Positions 17,230 to 25,975 of a DNA stretch of 64,000 bases are shown one piece after another. The DNA lies in contig NZ_JASZYR010000017.1 in assembly GCF_030316855.1 (NCBI RefSeq), positions 1 to 64,000 of the forward strand, given 5' to 3'. The translations under genes were made by a program, and so were the position numbers. The DNA is from Variovorax sp. J22P240. GTDB taxonomy: Bacteria > Pseudomonadota > Gammaproteobacteria > Burkholderiales > Burkholderiaceae_C. The number at the start of each line of letters is the position of its first letter. The first letter of the stretch is position 1. A model generated the notes under the pieces. The model saw only the letters and a program-made list of their open reading frames with translations, did no database searches and was not told the DNA's origin.

Positions 17230-18264
17230 CTAGCGCCGGTCTTCGGCCCTTCGAAGCGGGATACGTACTTCAGCGGCGCGGGCCCTCAACTGGCCGCACC
17301 CACCATCGACATCCTGTCCGGCCGAGTAGCGCAGCTTCGTCAGAATGCCCCGCTCATGCAGCGTGCGCGCCATCTGTTTGCAGCGCTCCCACGACGGGCG
17401 ACGGAATCCGACGCCCTCCACGGCGTTGAAAGGGATCAGGTTCAGCACACCGTACTTGCCGGAGAGCAGGCTGACGATGCCTTCGATCTCCTCCTGACCG
17501 TCGTTGACACCTTCCAGCAGCGTCCACTGGTACTGGATCGGGTAGCCGGTGGCCCGAGCGTAGCGTTCGCAGGCAGTGACCAGTGCCTCGGGCGTCAGGT
17601 TCGGCGCGCGCGGAAGAAGTCGTCTGCGCAAGTCGGCCCTGGTCGTGTGCAACGAGAGTGCCAACGCCGGTCTGACCCGTCCCTGCTGCAGTCTCTCGAA
17701 CACGCGTGGATCGCCCACGGTGGAGAACACCAGGTTCTTGTGGCCGATGTTGCCCGCGGTGCCGAGCAGGTCGATCGCCTCCATGACGTTGTCCAGGTTG
17801 TGGGCCGGCTCACCCATGCCCATGAACACCACCTTGCGCACCGGACGGCGCATGCGCGCGAGGGCAACCTGGGCGATGATTTCGGCACTTCCCAATTGGC
17901 GCAGCAAGCCGTCGCGCCCCGTCATGCAGAACTGGCAACCGACGGCACACCCAATCTGCGACGAAACGCAAAGTCCGTCCCGAGGCAGCAAGACACTTTC
18001 GACGGTCTGACCGTCCGCCAATGCGACCAGCAGCCGCTCGGAACCATCGGCGCCGGGATGAACCGCGTGGATGCGCGCCAGTCCGGCCAGATCCGCTTCA
18101 ATGCCCGGCAGGGCCTCCAGCAGGGACGATGGGAAAAAGCTCGCCGGCAGACGCTTGCCGCTGTCTCGGGGCAGCGCATGGGACCACAGCCGCAGGACCC
18201 GGTGCTCGTGCAAGGGACCCGCTCCGGCGTCCCGCAGTCGCCGCTTGAGTTCGAGGATTTGCAT
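17230..18264 (-). CDS. RlmN/Cfr-family radical SAM RNA methyltransferase-like protein
   Basis: The 344-residue protein has the radical SAM cluster motif in GCAVGCQFCMTG (CxxxCxxC), the SAM-binding motif VVFMGMGEPAHNLDNV, LALSLHTTRADLR, and near the C-terminus the Cys of the methyl-transfer pair in DVDGGCGQL. These are hallmarks of the RlmN/Cfr group, which methylates C2 or C8 of adenine in 23S rRNA or tRNA. It is shorter at the N-terminus than canonical RlmN (about 370-390 residues), and many Burkholderiales carry such a protein besides true RlmN. The target is unknown. It is the last gene of the leftward ABC-transporter/GMC run, 92 bp after the GMC gene. Confidence 0.85.
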   Translation of the reverse strand: MQILELKRRLRDAGAGPLHEHRVLRLWSHALPRDSGKRLPASFFPSSLLEALPGIEADLAGLARIHAVHPGADGSERLLVALADGQTVESVLLPRDGLCVSSQIGCAVGCQFCMTGRDGLLRQLGSAEIIAQVALARMRRPVRKVVFMGMGEPAHNLDNVMEAIDLLGTAGNIGHKNLVFSTVGDPRVFERLQQGRVRPALALSLHTTRADLRRRLLPRAPNLTPEALVTACERYARATGYPIQYQWTLLEGVNDGQEEIEGIVSLLSGKYGVLNLIPFNAVEGVGFRRPSWERCKQMARTLHERGILTKLRYSAGQDVDGGCGQLRARAAEVRIPLRRAEDRR

Positions 18265-18355
18265 GCCACGGATTTTGCACCGCGGGCAGTGCGCATCCTG
18301 GGTGGGCGCGTGTGCGCGACGCGTGCGCCGAAGGTCGGCGACTGGCCGATGAAGG

Positions 18356-19963
18356 TCAAGCGCCGCTCAACAGAAGGTCGGCGCCCTTCTCCCCGATCAG
18401 GATCGCGGCCGCATTGGTGTTGGCCGAGGTCATGGTCGGCATCACCGATGCGTCGATAACGCGCAGTCCCTCCACGCCGCGCACGCGCAGCCTGGCATCG
18501 ACGACCGAACGGGCGTCGCCGCCCATGCGGCAGGTGCCAACCGGATGGAACACCGTACCGCCCTTGGCGCGCGCGAACTGCGCGAGCTCCTCGTCGGTGC
18601 GCAGCGCGTTGCCCGGCAGGTGTTCGACGCCGGTCACCAGGTCGCGAAAGGCCGGTTGGGCGTAGATCTCGCGCAGGATCTTCAGGCCTTCCACCAACAC
18701 GCGAATGTCCTGCGGCTCGGTGAGGTAGTTGGACACGATGCGCGGCGGCGCCAGCGGATCGGCCGAGCGCAACGACACCGTGCCTCGCGACTCTGGCCGG
18801 CACTGCGCCGCGGAGGCCGAAAAACCCGGGAAGCGGTGCAGCGCGTCGCCCGGCTTGTCGACCGACAGCGGCATCACGTTGAAGAGCACGTCGGCGCGCG
18901 GATCCTTGGCGACCGCCGTGCGAACCATGCCGCCGACCTGGCCCGCGCCGACCGTGAGTGGGCCGCGTTGGCCGAACAGCCATTGCGCGCCCATGCGGGC
19001 CAGCCCGAGCGGGCTGCGCACCTGGTCGTTGAGCGACATCCGCTCGCGCAGCTTGACGATCACACGCGCCTGGTAATGGTCCTGCAGGTTGGCGCCGACT
19101 TCCGGCGCGTCCGCCTGCACCGCGATGCCCTGCCGCCGCAGCGCCTCGGCCGGCCCGATGCCCGACAGCTGCAGCAGCTGCGGGCTCTGCAGCGCGCCGG
19201 CCGAGAGGATCACGTCGCCATCCGCCTCGGCACGGTGCAGCGCTCCGTCCTCGAGCCATTCCACGCCGGTCGCTCGGCCCCCTTCGAGAATCACGCGCGT
19301 CACATGCACGCCGGTGCGCACCTGCAGGTTCGGCCGCGCCATGGCGGGTGTCAGAAAGGCGCTGGCCGCATCGCACCGCCAGTGCCCGCGCAGCGTCAGC
19401 TGATACACGCCAAGGCCCTCGTCGCGGGCGCCGTTGAAATCATCACTGGCCGGAAGGCCCGCCTGTGCACCGGCCTCGAGCCAGGCCGCGCAATAGGGAT
19501 GATCGTTGCGCAGGTCCGAGACGCCGAGCTCGCCGCCGCCGCCGTGGTATTCGCTTTCGCCACCCGCATAGCGCTCCGACTTCCTGAAAAACGGCAGCAC
19601 CTCGCGGTAGCTCCAGCCCTCGGCGCCCGCACGTGCCCAGTCGTCGAAGTCCGCGTGCTGGCCGCGGATGTAGATCAGTCCGTTGATGGCGCTGGAGCCG
19701 CCCAGCACCCGCCCGCGCGGCCAGACGATGCCGCGGTTGCCGGTCTCGGGCTGGGGCTCGACGTCGAACTGCCACGAAAAGCGCGGATCGTAGATCGAGC
19801 GGAAGTAGCCCACCGGCAGGCGCAGCCAGAAATGACCGCCCGCACCGCCGGCCTCGAGCAGCAGCACGCGGCGTCCGGCGCCGCTGAGCCGGTTGGCCAG
19901 CACGCAACCGGCCGAGCCGGCGCCGACGATGATGTGGTCGAAGCCTGCGCGCGCAGCCGTCAT
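18356..19963 (-). CDS. GMC-family FAD-dependent oxidoreductase
   Basis: The start is fixed by an ATGA overlap with the stop of the binding-protein gene at 19960. The 535 residues carry the FAD motif FDHIIVGAGSAGCVLANRL (about 7-26), GMC signature 1 (RGRVLGGSSAINGLIYIRG), signature 2 (SAGALQSPQLLQLSGIGP) and the catalytic His/Asn region (VFHPVGTCRMGG and SANTNAAAILIGEKGADLLL). The group includes choline dehydrogenase and other alcohol dehydrogenases. No signal peptide is present. Translational coupling to an ABC binding protein suggests it oxidises an alcohol group of the imported compound or of a breakdown product. The substrate is unknown. Confidence 0.93.
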   Translation of the reverse strand: MTAARAGFDHIIVGAGSAGCVLANRLSGAGRRVLLLEAGGAGGHFWLRLPVGYFRSIYDPRFSWQFDVEPQPETGNRGIVWPRGRVLGGSSAINGLIYIRGQHADFDDWARAGAEGWSYREVLPFFRKSERYAGGESEYHGGGGELGVSDLRNDHPYCAAWLEAGAQAGLPASDDFNGARDEGLGVYQLTLRGHWRCDAASAFLTPAMARPNLQVRTGVHVTRVILEGGRATGVEWLEDGALHRAEADGDVILSAGALQSPQLLQLSGIGPAEALRRQGIAVQADAPEVGANLQDHYQARVIVKLRERMSLNDQVRSPLGLARMGAQWLFGQRGPLTVGAGQVGGMVRTAVAKDPRADVLFNVMPLSVDKPGDALHRFPGFSASAAQCRPESRGTVSLRSADPLAPPRIVSNYLTEPQDIRVLVEGLKILREIYAQPAFRDLVTGVEHLPGNALRTDEELAQFARAKGGTVFHPVGTCRMGGDARSVVDARLRVRGVEGLRVIDASVMPTMTSANTNAAAILIGEKGADLLLSGA

Positions 19964-20964
19964 GCCTTCACGAGGGCGGTGAACAGCGACGGATCGAAGT
20001 ACTGCTGCGCTTTCAGCGCGTTCGGGATGTTGGCGGTCTGGACGAAGAAGTCCGTCACCTGCTGCAGCCATTGCGTGACCGTGCCGTCGGCGTACTTGGT
20101 GCGCCACTCGGCCGACGAGTAGTACTTGGAGGCCTTGAACTGCTCCTTGAACTCGGCCAGCGGCACTTCCTTGTACTGCGTCTTCTGCAGTTGCTCGGCG
20201 GCGACGTCGGGGCTGGACACGATCTGCTCGTTGGCCGGCAACCAGCCCGCGATGAGCTTGCCGAGCACCGCCTTGTTCTTCTCGTAGTAGTCGTTGCGCG
20301 CGGCCCACCCGCCGACGATGGCCGCCTGCGGGAAGAAGGCAGAGGCATCGACGATCTTGCTCGCCCCCGGCAGCTTCTGCCGTACCACCGAATCGAAGGG
20401 CGCCCACAGGGCCACCGCCGGCACGGCGCCGGAAATCAGCGAGGTCACGGCCTCGGACATGCGCTGATTGACCAGTTGCACGTCCTTGGCCGGGTCCAGC
20501 CCCGCGGAACGCAGCGCGCGATCGAGGAACACGTGGGCCGTGGTGCCGGTGGTGGTGGAGATCTGCTTGCCCTTGAGGTCGGCGAGGCTCTTGATGCCGG
20601 AATCGCCACGCACCCAGAGCTGGGCCGTCGCGTACTCGACGTCGTTGATCAGAAACACCTTGCCCTGCCCGCGGGCCGGGAAGTTGGACAGCACCGCGCC
20701 CGTGGCGAGCACGTCCAGGCTGCCGCCGATCATCGCCTGGAACAGCTCCAGCCCGGTCGTGAACAGAACGGGTTCCAGTTCCAGCCCCTGCTTCGCGAAG
20801 CTGCCCGACTGGATCCCCAGCCAGAGCTGACCGTCGACGGCCGGCGTATGCAGATAGCCGACCTTGACCTTGGTGCGCCACTGCGCAAGGGCCGGAAGAC
20901 CGATGCCGAGGGCCGCGGTGGCGGCGACGGTGTGGCGAATGAAGCTTCTGCGCTGGATGGGCAT
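19960..20964 (-). CDS. ABC transporter substrate-binding protein, sulfonate/nitrate/taurine type
   Basis: A Tat/Sec-like signal (QRRSFIRHTVAATAALGIGL) precedes the mature protein. The pattern KVGYLHTPAVDGQLWLGIQS, ELFQAMIGGSLDVLATGAVL and SLADLKGKQISTTTGTTAHV is typical of SsuA/TauA/NMT1-type periplasmic proteins. It lies 37 bp after the ATPase gene and overlaps the GMC gene by 4 bases. With the permease and ATPase it forms a complete importer. The family name does not fix the ligand, and no sulfonatase or monooxygenase is nearby, so import of a sulfonate is not supported. Confidence 0.9.
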   Translation of the reverse strand: MPIQRRSFIRHTVAATAALGIGLPALAQWRTKVKVGYLHTPAVDGQLWLGIQSGSFAKQGLELEPVLFTTGLELFQAMIGGSLDVLATGAVLSNFPARGQGKVFLINDVEYATAQLWVRGDSGIKSLADLKGKQISTTTGTTAHVFLDRALRSAGLDPAKDVQLVNQRMSEAVTSLISGAVPAVALWAPFDSVVRQKLPGASKIVDASAFFPQAAIVGGWAARNDYYEKNKAVLGKLIAGWLPANEQIVSSPDVAAEQLQKTQYKEVPLAEFKEQFKASKYYSSAEWRTKYADGTVTQWLQQVTDFFVQTANIPNALKAQQYFDPSLFTALVKA

Positions 20965-21001
20965 GGGTGGGTCTCCTCTTGGGTTGAAAGCTGACGGTCG
21001 A

Positions 21002-21829
21002 TCAATCGGCCACGCGCACCGTCTGGCGCGCCTGGGCCGCGTATTCCTGCATCACGAGCTCGCGGATCTGCGCGCGCAGGGCGCCGAAGCGCGGGTCCTC
21101 GTGCACGTCCTCCGCGCGCGGAAAGCCGAAGGGCACATCGATCACCGTGCGGATGCGCGCCGGTCGCGCCGTCACCACCACGATGCGCGAGGACAGGTAG
21201 ATCGCCTCCTCGACCGAGTGCGTGATCAGCAGCACCGTCTTGCCTTCGGTCTGCAGGACTTCGAGCAGCAGGTCCTGCATCGCGCTTCGCGTCTGTGCGT
21301 CGAGCGCGCCGAAGGGCTCGTCCATCAACAGGAACTGGGGCCGCACCGCGTAGGCCCGCGCGATCGCCAACCGCTGGCGCATGCCGCCGGAGAGATGCTT
21401 GGGGAAATGGTCGGCAAAGTCCTTCAGGCCCATCAGCCCCATGTAGCGCTCGACGATGGCCTGGTGTTCCGGCTTCGGGACCTTGTTGCCTGCCAGCTTG
21501 AGGCCGAAGGCGATGTTCTGCCGCACCGTGAGCCAGGGGAAGACGCCGTACTCCTGGAAGATCACGCCGCGGTCCGGCCCGGGCCCAAGCACCGGCCGGC
21601 CGTCGAGCAGCACCTGCCCTGCGGTGGGCTGCACAAAGCCGCCGAGGATGTTCATCAGCGTCGTCTTGCCACATCCCGAGGGGCCGATGATCGAGACGAA
21701 CTCGCCCTGGCGGATGTCGAACGACACGCCGTCGAGCACCCGCATCGGGCCCTGCGCGGTGGGGAAGTCCACCGACACATCGCGAAAGGAAACGCGCACC
21801 GGCGCGTCGGTCGTGCGGCCGCCGCTCAT
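21002..21829 (-). CDS. ABC transporter ATPase, SsuB/TauB type
   Basis: The 275-residue protein shows Walker A (GPSGCGKTT), the Q loop (FQEYGVFPW), the signature (LSGGMRQR), Walker B (LLMDEPFGALD) and the switch His (ITHSVEEA). It energises the importer with the permease and binding protein in the same operon. Its ATG overlaps the permease stop by ATGA, which fixes the start. Confidence 0.95.
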   Translation of the reverse strand: MSGGRTTDAPVRVSFRDVSVDFPTAQGPMRVLDGVSFDIRQGEFVSIIGPSGCGKTTLMNILGGFVQPTAGQVLLDGRPVLGPGPDRGVIFQEYGVFPWLTVRQNIAFGLKLAGNKVPKPEHQAIVERYMGLMGLKDFADHFPKHLSGGMRQRLAIARAYAVRPQFLLMDEPFGALDAQTRSAMQDLLLEVLQTEGKTVLLITHSVEEAIYLSSRIVVVTARPARIRTVIDVPFGFPRAEDVHEDPRFGALRAQIRELVMQEYAAQARQTVRVAD

Positions 21830-22596
21830 GCGATGCGGTCCTGCCAGGCCACCAGGCGGCGGCTCAGTGCGCGCAGCAGCAGGTCCATGACCAGCGCAAC
21901 GAAGCCGATGCAGATGATGCCCACGTAGATGATGTCGAGCTGGAAGAAGGCCGAGGCGTTCTGGATCAACGCGCCCAACCCCTGCTGCGCGGCGATCAGT
22001 TCCGACGCCACCAGCGTGGCCCAGGCCACGCCCAGCGCCACGCGGATGGCGGTGAGGATATGCGGCACCGTCAGCGGCACGATCACCTTGGCGAAGATCT
22101 CGAAGTCGTTGGCCCCCAGGGTGCGTGCCACCCGCACGTAGATCGGGCTGATCTGCGCAATGCCTTCGTACATCACGATCACGCCGGCGAAGAACGAGGC
22201 GTAGAACAGGATCATGGTCTTGGCCGCCTCGCCGATTCCGAAGTACACGATCACCAGCGGGATCAGCGCGATGGGCGGCAAGGCGCGGAAGAAGTTGATC
22301 ACCGGGTCCACGAAGGTGCGCAAGCTCTTGTACCAGCCCAGGCAGAAGCCCACCGGCACGGCCAGGAGCGTCCCCAGCGTGACGCCGATGAACACCCGCT
22401 GCGTGGACATCCACACGTCGAGCGGCAAGCGATCGCCCGCCAGCTCAATGAACTTGGCCGCCACCTGGTGCGGCGCCGGCACCAGCGCCGGATTCACCAG
22501 TCCGCTGGCACGCACCGCGTACCACACCAGCAAGAGCGCCAGCCAGGGCGCGAGGATCAGGGCAGCACGCCGGGGCGCCGAAAACGATGGCGACAA
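21826..22596 (-). CDS. ABC transporter permease, SsuC/TauC type
   Basis: This 256-residue integral membrane protein has six predicted helices, for example 12-29 (LILAPWLALLLVWYAV), 70-85, 105-122, 128-150 and 218-240. The EAA-like cytoplasmic loop reads RTLGANDFEIFAKVIVPLTV followed by PHI. It is the first gene of the leftward operon. Its start lies about 70 bp downstream (leftward) of the palindrome at 22651-22666. Confidence 0.93.
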   Translation of the reverse strand: MSPSFSAPRRAALILAPWLALLLVWYAVRASGLVNPALVPAPHQVAAKFIELAGDRLPLDVWMSTQRVFIGVTLGTLLAVPVGFCLGWYKSLRTFVDPVINFFRALPPIALIPLVIVYFGIGEAAKTMILFYASFFAGVIVMYEGIAQISPIYVRVARTLGANDFEIFAKVIVPLTVPHILTAIRVALGVAWATLVASELIAAQQGLGALIQNASAFFQLDIIYVGIICIGFVALVMDLLLRALSRRLVAWQDRIA

Positions 22597-22650
22597 AACG
22601 GGTCTCCATGAAGCATGGCCAGCGGCCGTGTTGTTGTGCTCGATCAGTCA

Positions 22651-22666
22651 GGTCATACTATAGACC
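22651..22666. promoter_or_regulatory. Palindromic operator candidate between the ABC operon and gntR
   Basis: GGTCATACTATAGACC is an imperfect dyad (GGTC...GACC with the A/T core TATA), followed by a further AGACC half-site. Read leftward it contains TATAGT, a possible -10 element for the transporter operon, so a bound repressor would block it. The divergent gntR start lies 75 bp to the right. The size and core fit HutC/UTRA-type GntR operators. Assignment to the adjacent regulator is inferred. Confidence 0.55.
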
Positions 22667-22741
22667 AGACCTTTAGCTGATCACAGCGACCGACCCGCCA
22701 GTCTTCGACTTTTTCCGCATAAGCTTCTGCCCCTGTTTCTC

Positions 22742-23470
22742 ATGTCCGTCGCGCACTTTTCCGACAGCCCGATCCCCCGCTACCTGCAGGTCGCCGGCGT
22801 GCTGCGCCAACGCATCGCGCGCGGCCTGTGGCCCCAGGGACATCGACTGCCCTCGCTGGAAGCGCTCGGCGCGGAGTTCGGCGTGGCACGCGTCACCATG
22901 CGCCAGGCCATCGACCTGCTCGCGCGCGATCACCTGGTGTCGCCGCAGCAGGGCCGCGGCACCTTCGTGACCGGGCGCCCCGCCAACGAACGCTGGCTCA
23001 ACGTGGTCACCACACTCGACGAGCTGGCTCGCGTGTACCGCGACACCGAGCCGCAGATCGTCAACATCGACGAATCGACCACCGCACCGGCGCTGCGTCC
23101 CGATGAAGGCACGCCGGCCGAGCGCTACGTGTTTATGCGCCGCGTGCACTCGCGCGATGGACAGCCGTACTGCGTGATCAACATCCACCTGGACGAGCGC
23201 ATCTTCCGCCGCAGCCCCAGGCGCTTTCGCGACGAGACGGTGATCCCGCTGCTGACCTCGATGAAAAGCGTGACCATCGCGCACGCGCACCAGGTGCTGA
23301 CCATCGGGACCGCCGACCTGGAGGTGGCCCACCTGCTCGGTGTTCCCGTCAACGCGCCCGTCGCCGAGGTGCGCCGCGTGTTCCGAGACGAGTCCGGCCG
23401 CGTGATCTACTTTGCCGAAGTGACCTACCGTGGCGATGCGATCCACGTCGAGATGAACCTCAAAGCATGA
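22742..23470 (+). CDS. GntR-family regulator, HutC/UTRA subfamily
   Basis: The 242 residues contain an N-terminal winged helix (IPRYLQVAGVLRQRIARGLW, then LPSLEALGAEFGVARVTMRQ, about 11-75) and a C-terminal UTRA ligand-binding domain (about 95-238: ERYVFMRRVHSRDGQPYCVI, FRDESGRVIYFAEVTYRGDA). Members are mostly repressors released by a substrate-related small molecule. It is divergent from the ABC/GMC operon and 4 bp before the enolase-superfamily gene, so it most likely controls both directions through the palindrome at 22651. Confidence 0.9.
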   Translation: MSVAHFSDSPIPRYLQVAGVLRQRIARGLWPQGHRLPSLEALGAEFGVARVTMRQAIDLLARDHLVSPQQGRGTFVTGRPANERWLNVVTTLDELARVYRDTEPQIVNIDESTTAPALRPDEGTPAERYVFMRRVHSRDGQPYCVINIHLDERIFRRSPRRFRDETVIPLLTSMKSVTIAHAHQVLTIGTADLEVAHLLGVPVNAPVAEVRRVFRDESGRVIYFAEVTYRGDAIHVEMNLKA

Positions 23471-23474
23471 CCCC

Positions 23475-24635
23475 ATGACCGACGACGCCACACTGCCCTC
23501 CTCTTCGATCACCCTGGCCCGACTCGAAGCCCTGGTGTTCCGCTATCCCGTGAAGACGCCGGTGCGCACCTCCTTCGGCGTGATGCACGACCGACCGGCC
23601 GTGTTCGTGCGCGCCGAGGATGCGGATGGCGCCGTCGGCTGGGGCGAGATCTGGTGCAACTTCCCCGCCTGCGGCGCGGAGCACCGCGCGCGCCTGCTCG
23701 AGACGGTGATGGCACCGCTCCTGCTGGACCAGCCGTTCGCGGGCCCGGCAGACGCCTGGGCCACGCTCACCGAGCGCACGGCGGTGCTGGCCATCCAGTC
23801 GGGCGAGCAGGGGCCGATCGCGCAAACGATCGCGGGCATCGACCTGGCCCTGTGGGACCTGAGCGCGCGTCGCGCCGGCCAGCCGCTGTGGCGCCACCTG
23901 GGCGGCACACGCGGCAGCGTTCCGGTCTACGCGAGCGGCATCAATCCCGACCAGCCGGAGCGCATGGCGCTGCGCCGGCGCGACGAAGGCTACCGAGCCT
24001 TCAAGCTCAAGGTCGGCTTCGGGCAGGAGCGCGACCTCGCCAACCTCGACGCGATGAGGCGCGCGCTGGGGGACGACACCGAGCTGATGGTGGACGCCAA
24101 CCAAAGCTGGTCATTGGCCGAGGCGCAACGCATGGCACCGCTGCTCGCACCCTACGCCCTGCGCTGGCTCGAAGAACCGCTGCGTGCCGATCGCCCGTGG
24201 ACAGACTGGCAGGCGTTGCAGGCCTCCACGCAGATTCCCCTGGCCGCCGGAGAAAACATCGCGGGTGGCGAAGCCTTCGATGCCGCGCTGCACGCCGGCG
24301 TGCTGTCCGTGCTCCAGCCCGACGCGGCCAAGTGGGGCGGGATCTCGGGCTGCTGGCCCGTCATCCGCCGCGCCCAGGCGGCCGGTTTGCGCTACTGCCC
24401 CCACTACCTGGGCGCGGGTGTGGGCCTGCTGGCCTCGGCGCACCTGCTGGCAGCAGCGGGCGGCGACGGCCTGCTCGAAGTGGACGCCAACGACAACCCG
24501 TTGCGCACCGCCGTCGCGCCCGCCCTCCAACGCCTGGGCAACGACGGGTGCGTGAGCCTGGGCGATGCGTCGGGCATCGGCGTCGAGCCGGATCCGCATC
24601 GGATCGCCGAGGTCATCCGCGCCGCATCCGCGTGA
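23475..24635 (+). CDS. Mandelate racemase/muconate lactonizing enzyme family (enolase superfamily)
   Basis: The 386-residue protein has the N-terminal capping domain and a barrel with the family's residues: a KxK motif in FKLKVG, the metal ligands Asp in LMVDANQSW, Glu in WLEEPL and Glu in AAGENIAGG. The late region YCPHYLGAGVGLLAS supplies a His at the expected place. The group holds acid-sugar dehydratases, racemases and cycloisomerases. It lacks the ISDAKVLTGRQKP block of the talarate/galactarate dehydratase at 56699, so the substrate differs. It is cotranscribed with gntR and divergent from the importer and GMC oxidase, which points to degradation of an imported hydroxy or sugar acid. Confidence 0.9.
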   Translation: MTDDATLPSSSITLARLEALVFRYPVKTPVRTSFGVMHDRPAVFVRAEDADGAVGWGEIWCNFPACGAEHRARLLETVMAPLLLDQPFAGPADAWATLTERTAVLAIQSGEQGPIAQTIAGIDLALWDLSARRAGQPLWRHLGGTRGSVPVYASGINPDQPERMALRRRDEGYRAFKLKVGFGQERDLANLDAMRRALGDDTELMVDANQSWSLAEAQRMAPLLAPYALRWLEEPLRADRPWTDWQALQASTQIPLAAGENIAGGEAFDAALHAGVLSVLQPDAAKWGGISGCWPVIRRAQAAGLRYCPHYLGAGVGLLASAHLLAAAGGDGLLEVDANDNPLRTAVAPALQRLGNDGCVSLGDASGIGVEPDPHRIAEVIRAASA

Positions 24636-24696
24636 GTCAGCAGCCCGCAAGCGCGGCGGCCGACCGGCCCGTTTTCAGTCCAGCCTGCGCTGCGCC

Positions 24697-25839
24697 CTAC
24701 GCGAGTTCGCGGCGCTGCAGCCTTGGGGCGGCGACCTTGCAATTCTCGATCTCGAGAGCGAAGCGCAGGCGCGAGCCGTCGACAGTCAGCTGCAGTTTGA
24801 GCCGCGCCGTGATCGCGCTGCACCCGAGCTGGAAGCTTGCCCACGTCGCCATCGCGTCACGTGCCGACATCGACGGCATCTCCACGGTCAAACCCTCGCC
24901 CAGCGCCTCCGAACGAAGCACGAGCGCATTGCGCCCGTCGCGGCGTCCCTCCATGTGCGCTTGCAGCCCCGGCACGGCGAAAGGGGCGTCGCCGAGCTGC
25001 ACCTCGCCCGAAAGCGCCGTACGGCCCAGCAACAGGCGCGCCTGCTCGGTCAATCCCTGGCTCGCGCCGCCGCTCTGGCGGAGCATCGCCTCGGCAAATT
25101 CCTGCAGGCGCAGCTTGCCGCGCTCGGAAACCCACGGGCCCAGCAACGCCCCGCGCCGCTCGAACTCGACGCCCCCGAGCGGCGCCGAGGGGAACTGATA
25201 CACGTAGCTGCGCCCATTCGGCGCATCGACATAGATGCCCATCCGGCTCACGCCCATGCGCGAGTCCGGACCCACGTGCTCCACGGTGGCGTCGTTGAAA
25301 TCGATCTGCCCCTGCCGTATCGGCACCGTGACCTCGGCGTCGAACAGCAGGTGCGCGTCCGTGATCTGCCCGCGGATCGTGCCATCGGCCTGCGCCAATG
25401 GGCCCAGCGACGGCACATCCGGCACCGCGTGCGGCGCAGCGCGGCCGGCGGAAAATGCCACGCCGCCCGCCACGGGCAACGCGTCGCGTACCTTCTGAAC
25501 TTCTACCGGCATCACCAAGGGTCCGGACAGCTTCACTCCCGAGAGCTCGGCCTCGATCGCCTCGACCGAAGAAAGATGCAGCCCACCAGCCTCCGCCCGT
25601 ACCTGCCCGGCCCCTCCACGCACGACCATGCGGCCGATCTCCAGGACCAGCGCCCCGCAGGAAATCCGGAGCGCCGTCGCCTCGAAGTTCCGGATCCCGA
25701 CCTTGACGTCGCCGTCCTGTCCGGGTTCCCAGGTGACGCCTTCGAGCGAGCAGCGATTGCGCACGGCGGCTTCGGACGATGGCCCCAGGCTCATGCCGAG
25801 CACGAGTTCGATGATCGAGGACGCGAGCCGGACGGTCAT
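24697..25839 (-). CDS. Hypothetical protein, 380 residues
   Basis: The protein is rich in beta-strand-like segments such as VRGGAGQVRAEAGGLHLSSV, ATVEHVGPDSRMGVSRMGIY and LKLQLTVDGSRLRFALEIEN, recalling AsmA-like or lipid-transfer beta proteins, but no diagnostic motif is seen. There is no convincing signal peptide; the N-terminal stretch SSIIELVLGMSLG is only mildly hydrophobic. The frame is clearly coding from codon use and length. It is divergent from the hemerythrin gene at 25976. I do not assign a function. Confidence 0.65.
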   Translation of the reverse strand: MTVRLASSIIELVLGMSLGPSSEAAVRNRCSLEGVTWEPGQDGDVKVGIRNFEATALRISCGALVLEIGRMVVRGGAGQVRAEAGGLHLSSVEAIEAELSGVKLSGPLVMPVEVQKVRDALPVAGGVAFSAGRAAPHAVPDVPSLGPLAQADGTIRGQITDAHLLFDAEVTVPIRQGQIDFNDATVEHVGPDSRMGVSRMGIYVDAPNGRSYVYQFPSAPLGGVEFERRGALLGPWVSERGKLRLQEFAEAMLRQSGGASQGLTEQARLLLGRTALSGEVQLGDAPFAVPGLQAHMEGRRDGRNALVLRSEALGEGLTVEMPSMSARDAMATWASFQLGCSAITARLKLQLTVDGSRLRFALEIENCKVAAPRLQRRELA

Positions 25840-25898
25840 GAGGCCACATTAGCAGACATCTCGCACCGCCCTGGAAGCGATCGTCCGACCTCGGTTCC

Positions 25899-25912
25899 CT
25901 GATCTAGCTCAA
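25899..25912. promoter_or_regulatory. FNR/ANR-like site upstream of the hemerythrin gene
   Basis: CTGATCTAGCTCAA matches 8 of the 10 fixed bases of the FNR/ANR consensus TTGAT-N4-ATCAA. It ends 63 bp before the hemerythrin ATG. A better copy stands at nearly the same distance before uspA. Anaerobic or low-oxygen control is inferred. Confidence 0.5.
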
Positions 25913-25975
25913 AGAATCGCCTCTCATCCGGGCCTAGACTGGTCATCTCCTTCATCGGCTCTCGGAGGTTTCGAT

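Noticed and set aside
17144..17233. A 29-codon frame in the gap left of the RlmN-like gene
   Set aside because: Too short, without ribosome site or known sequence.
18545..20122. A 525-codon open frame on the plus strand
   Set aside because: It is antisense to the GMC oxidoreductase and has no family features.
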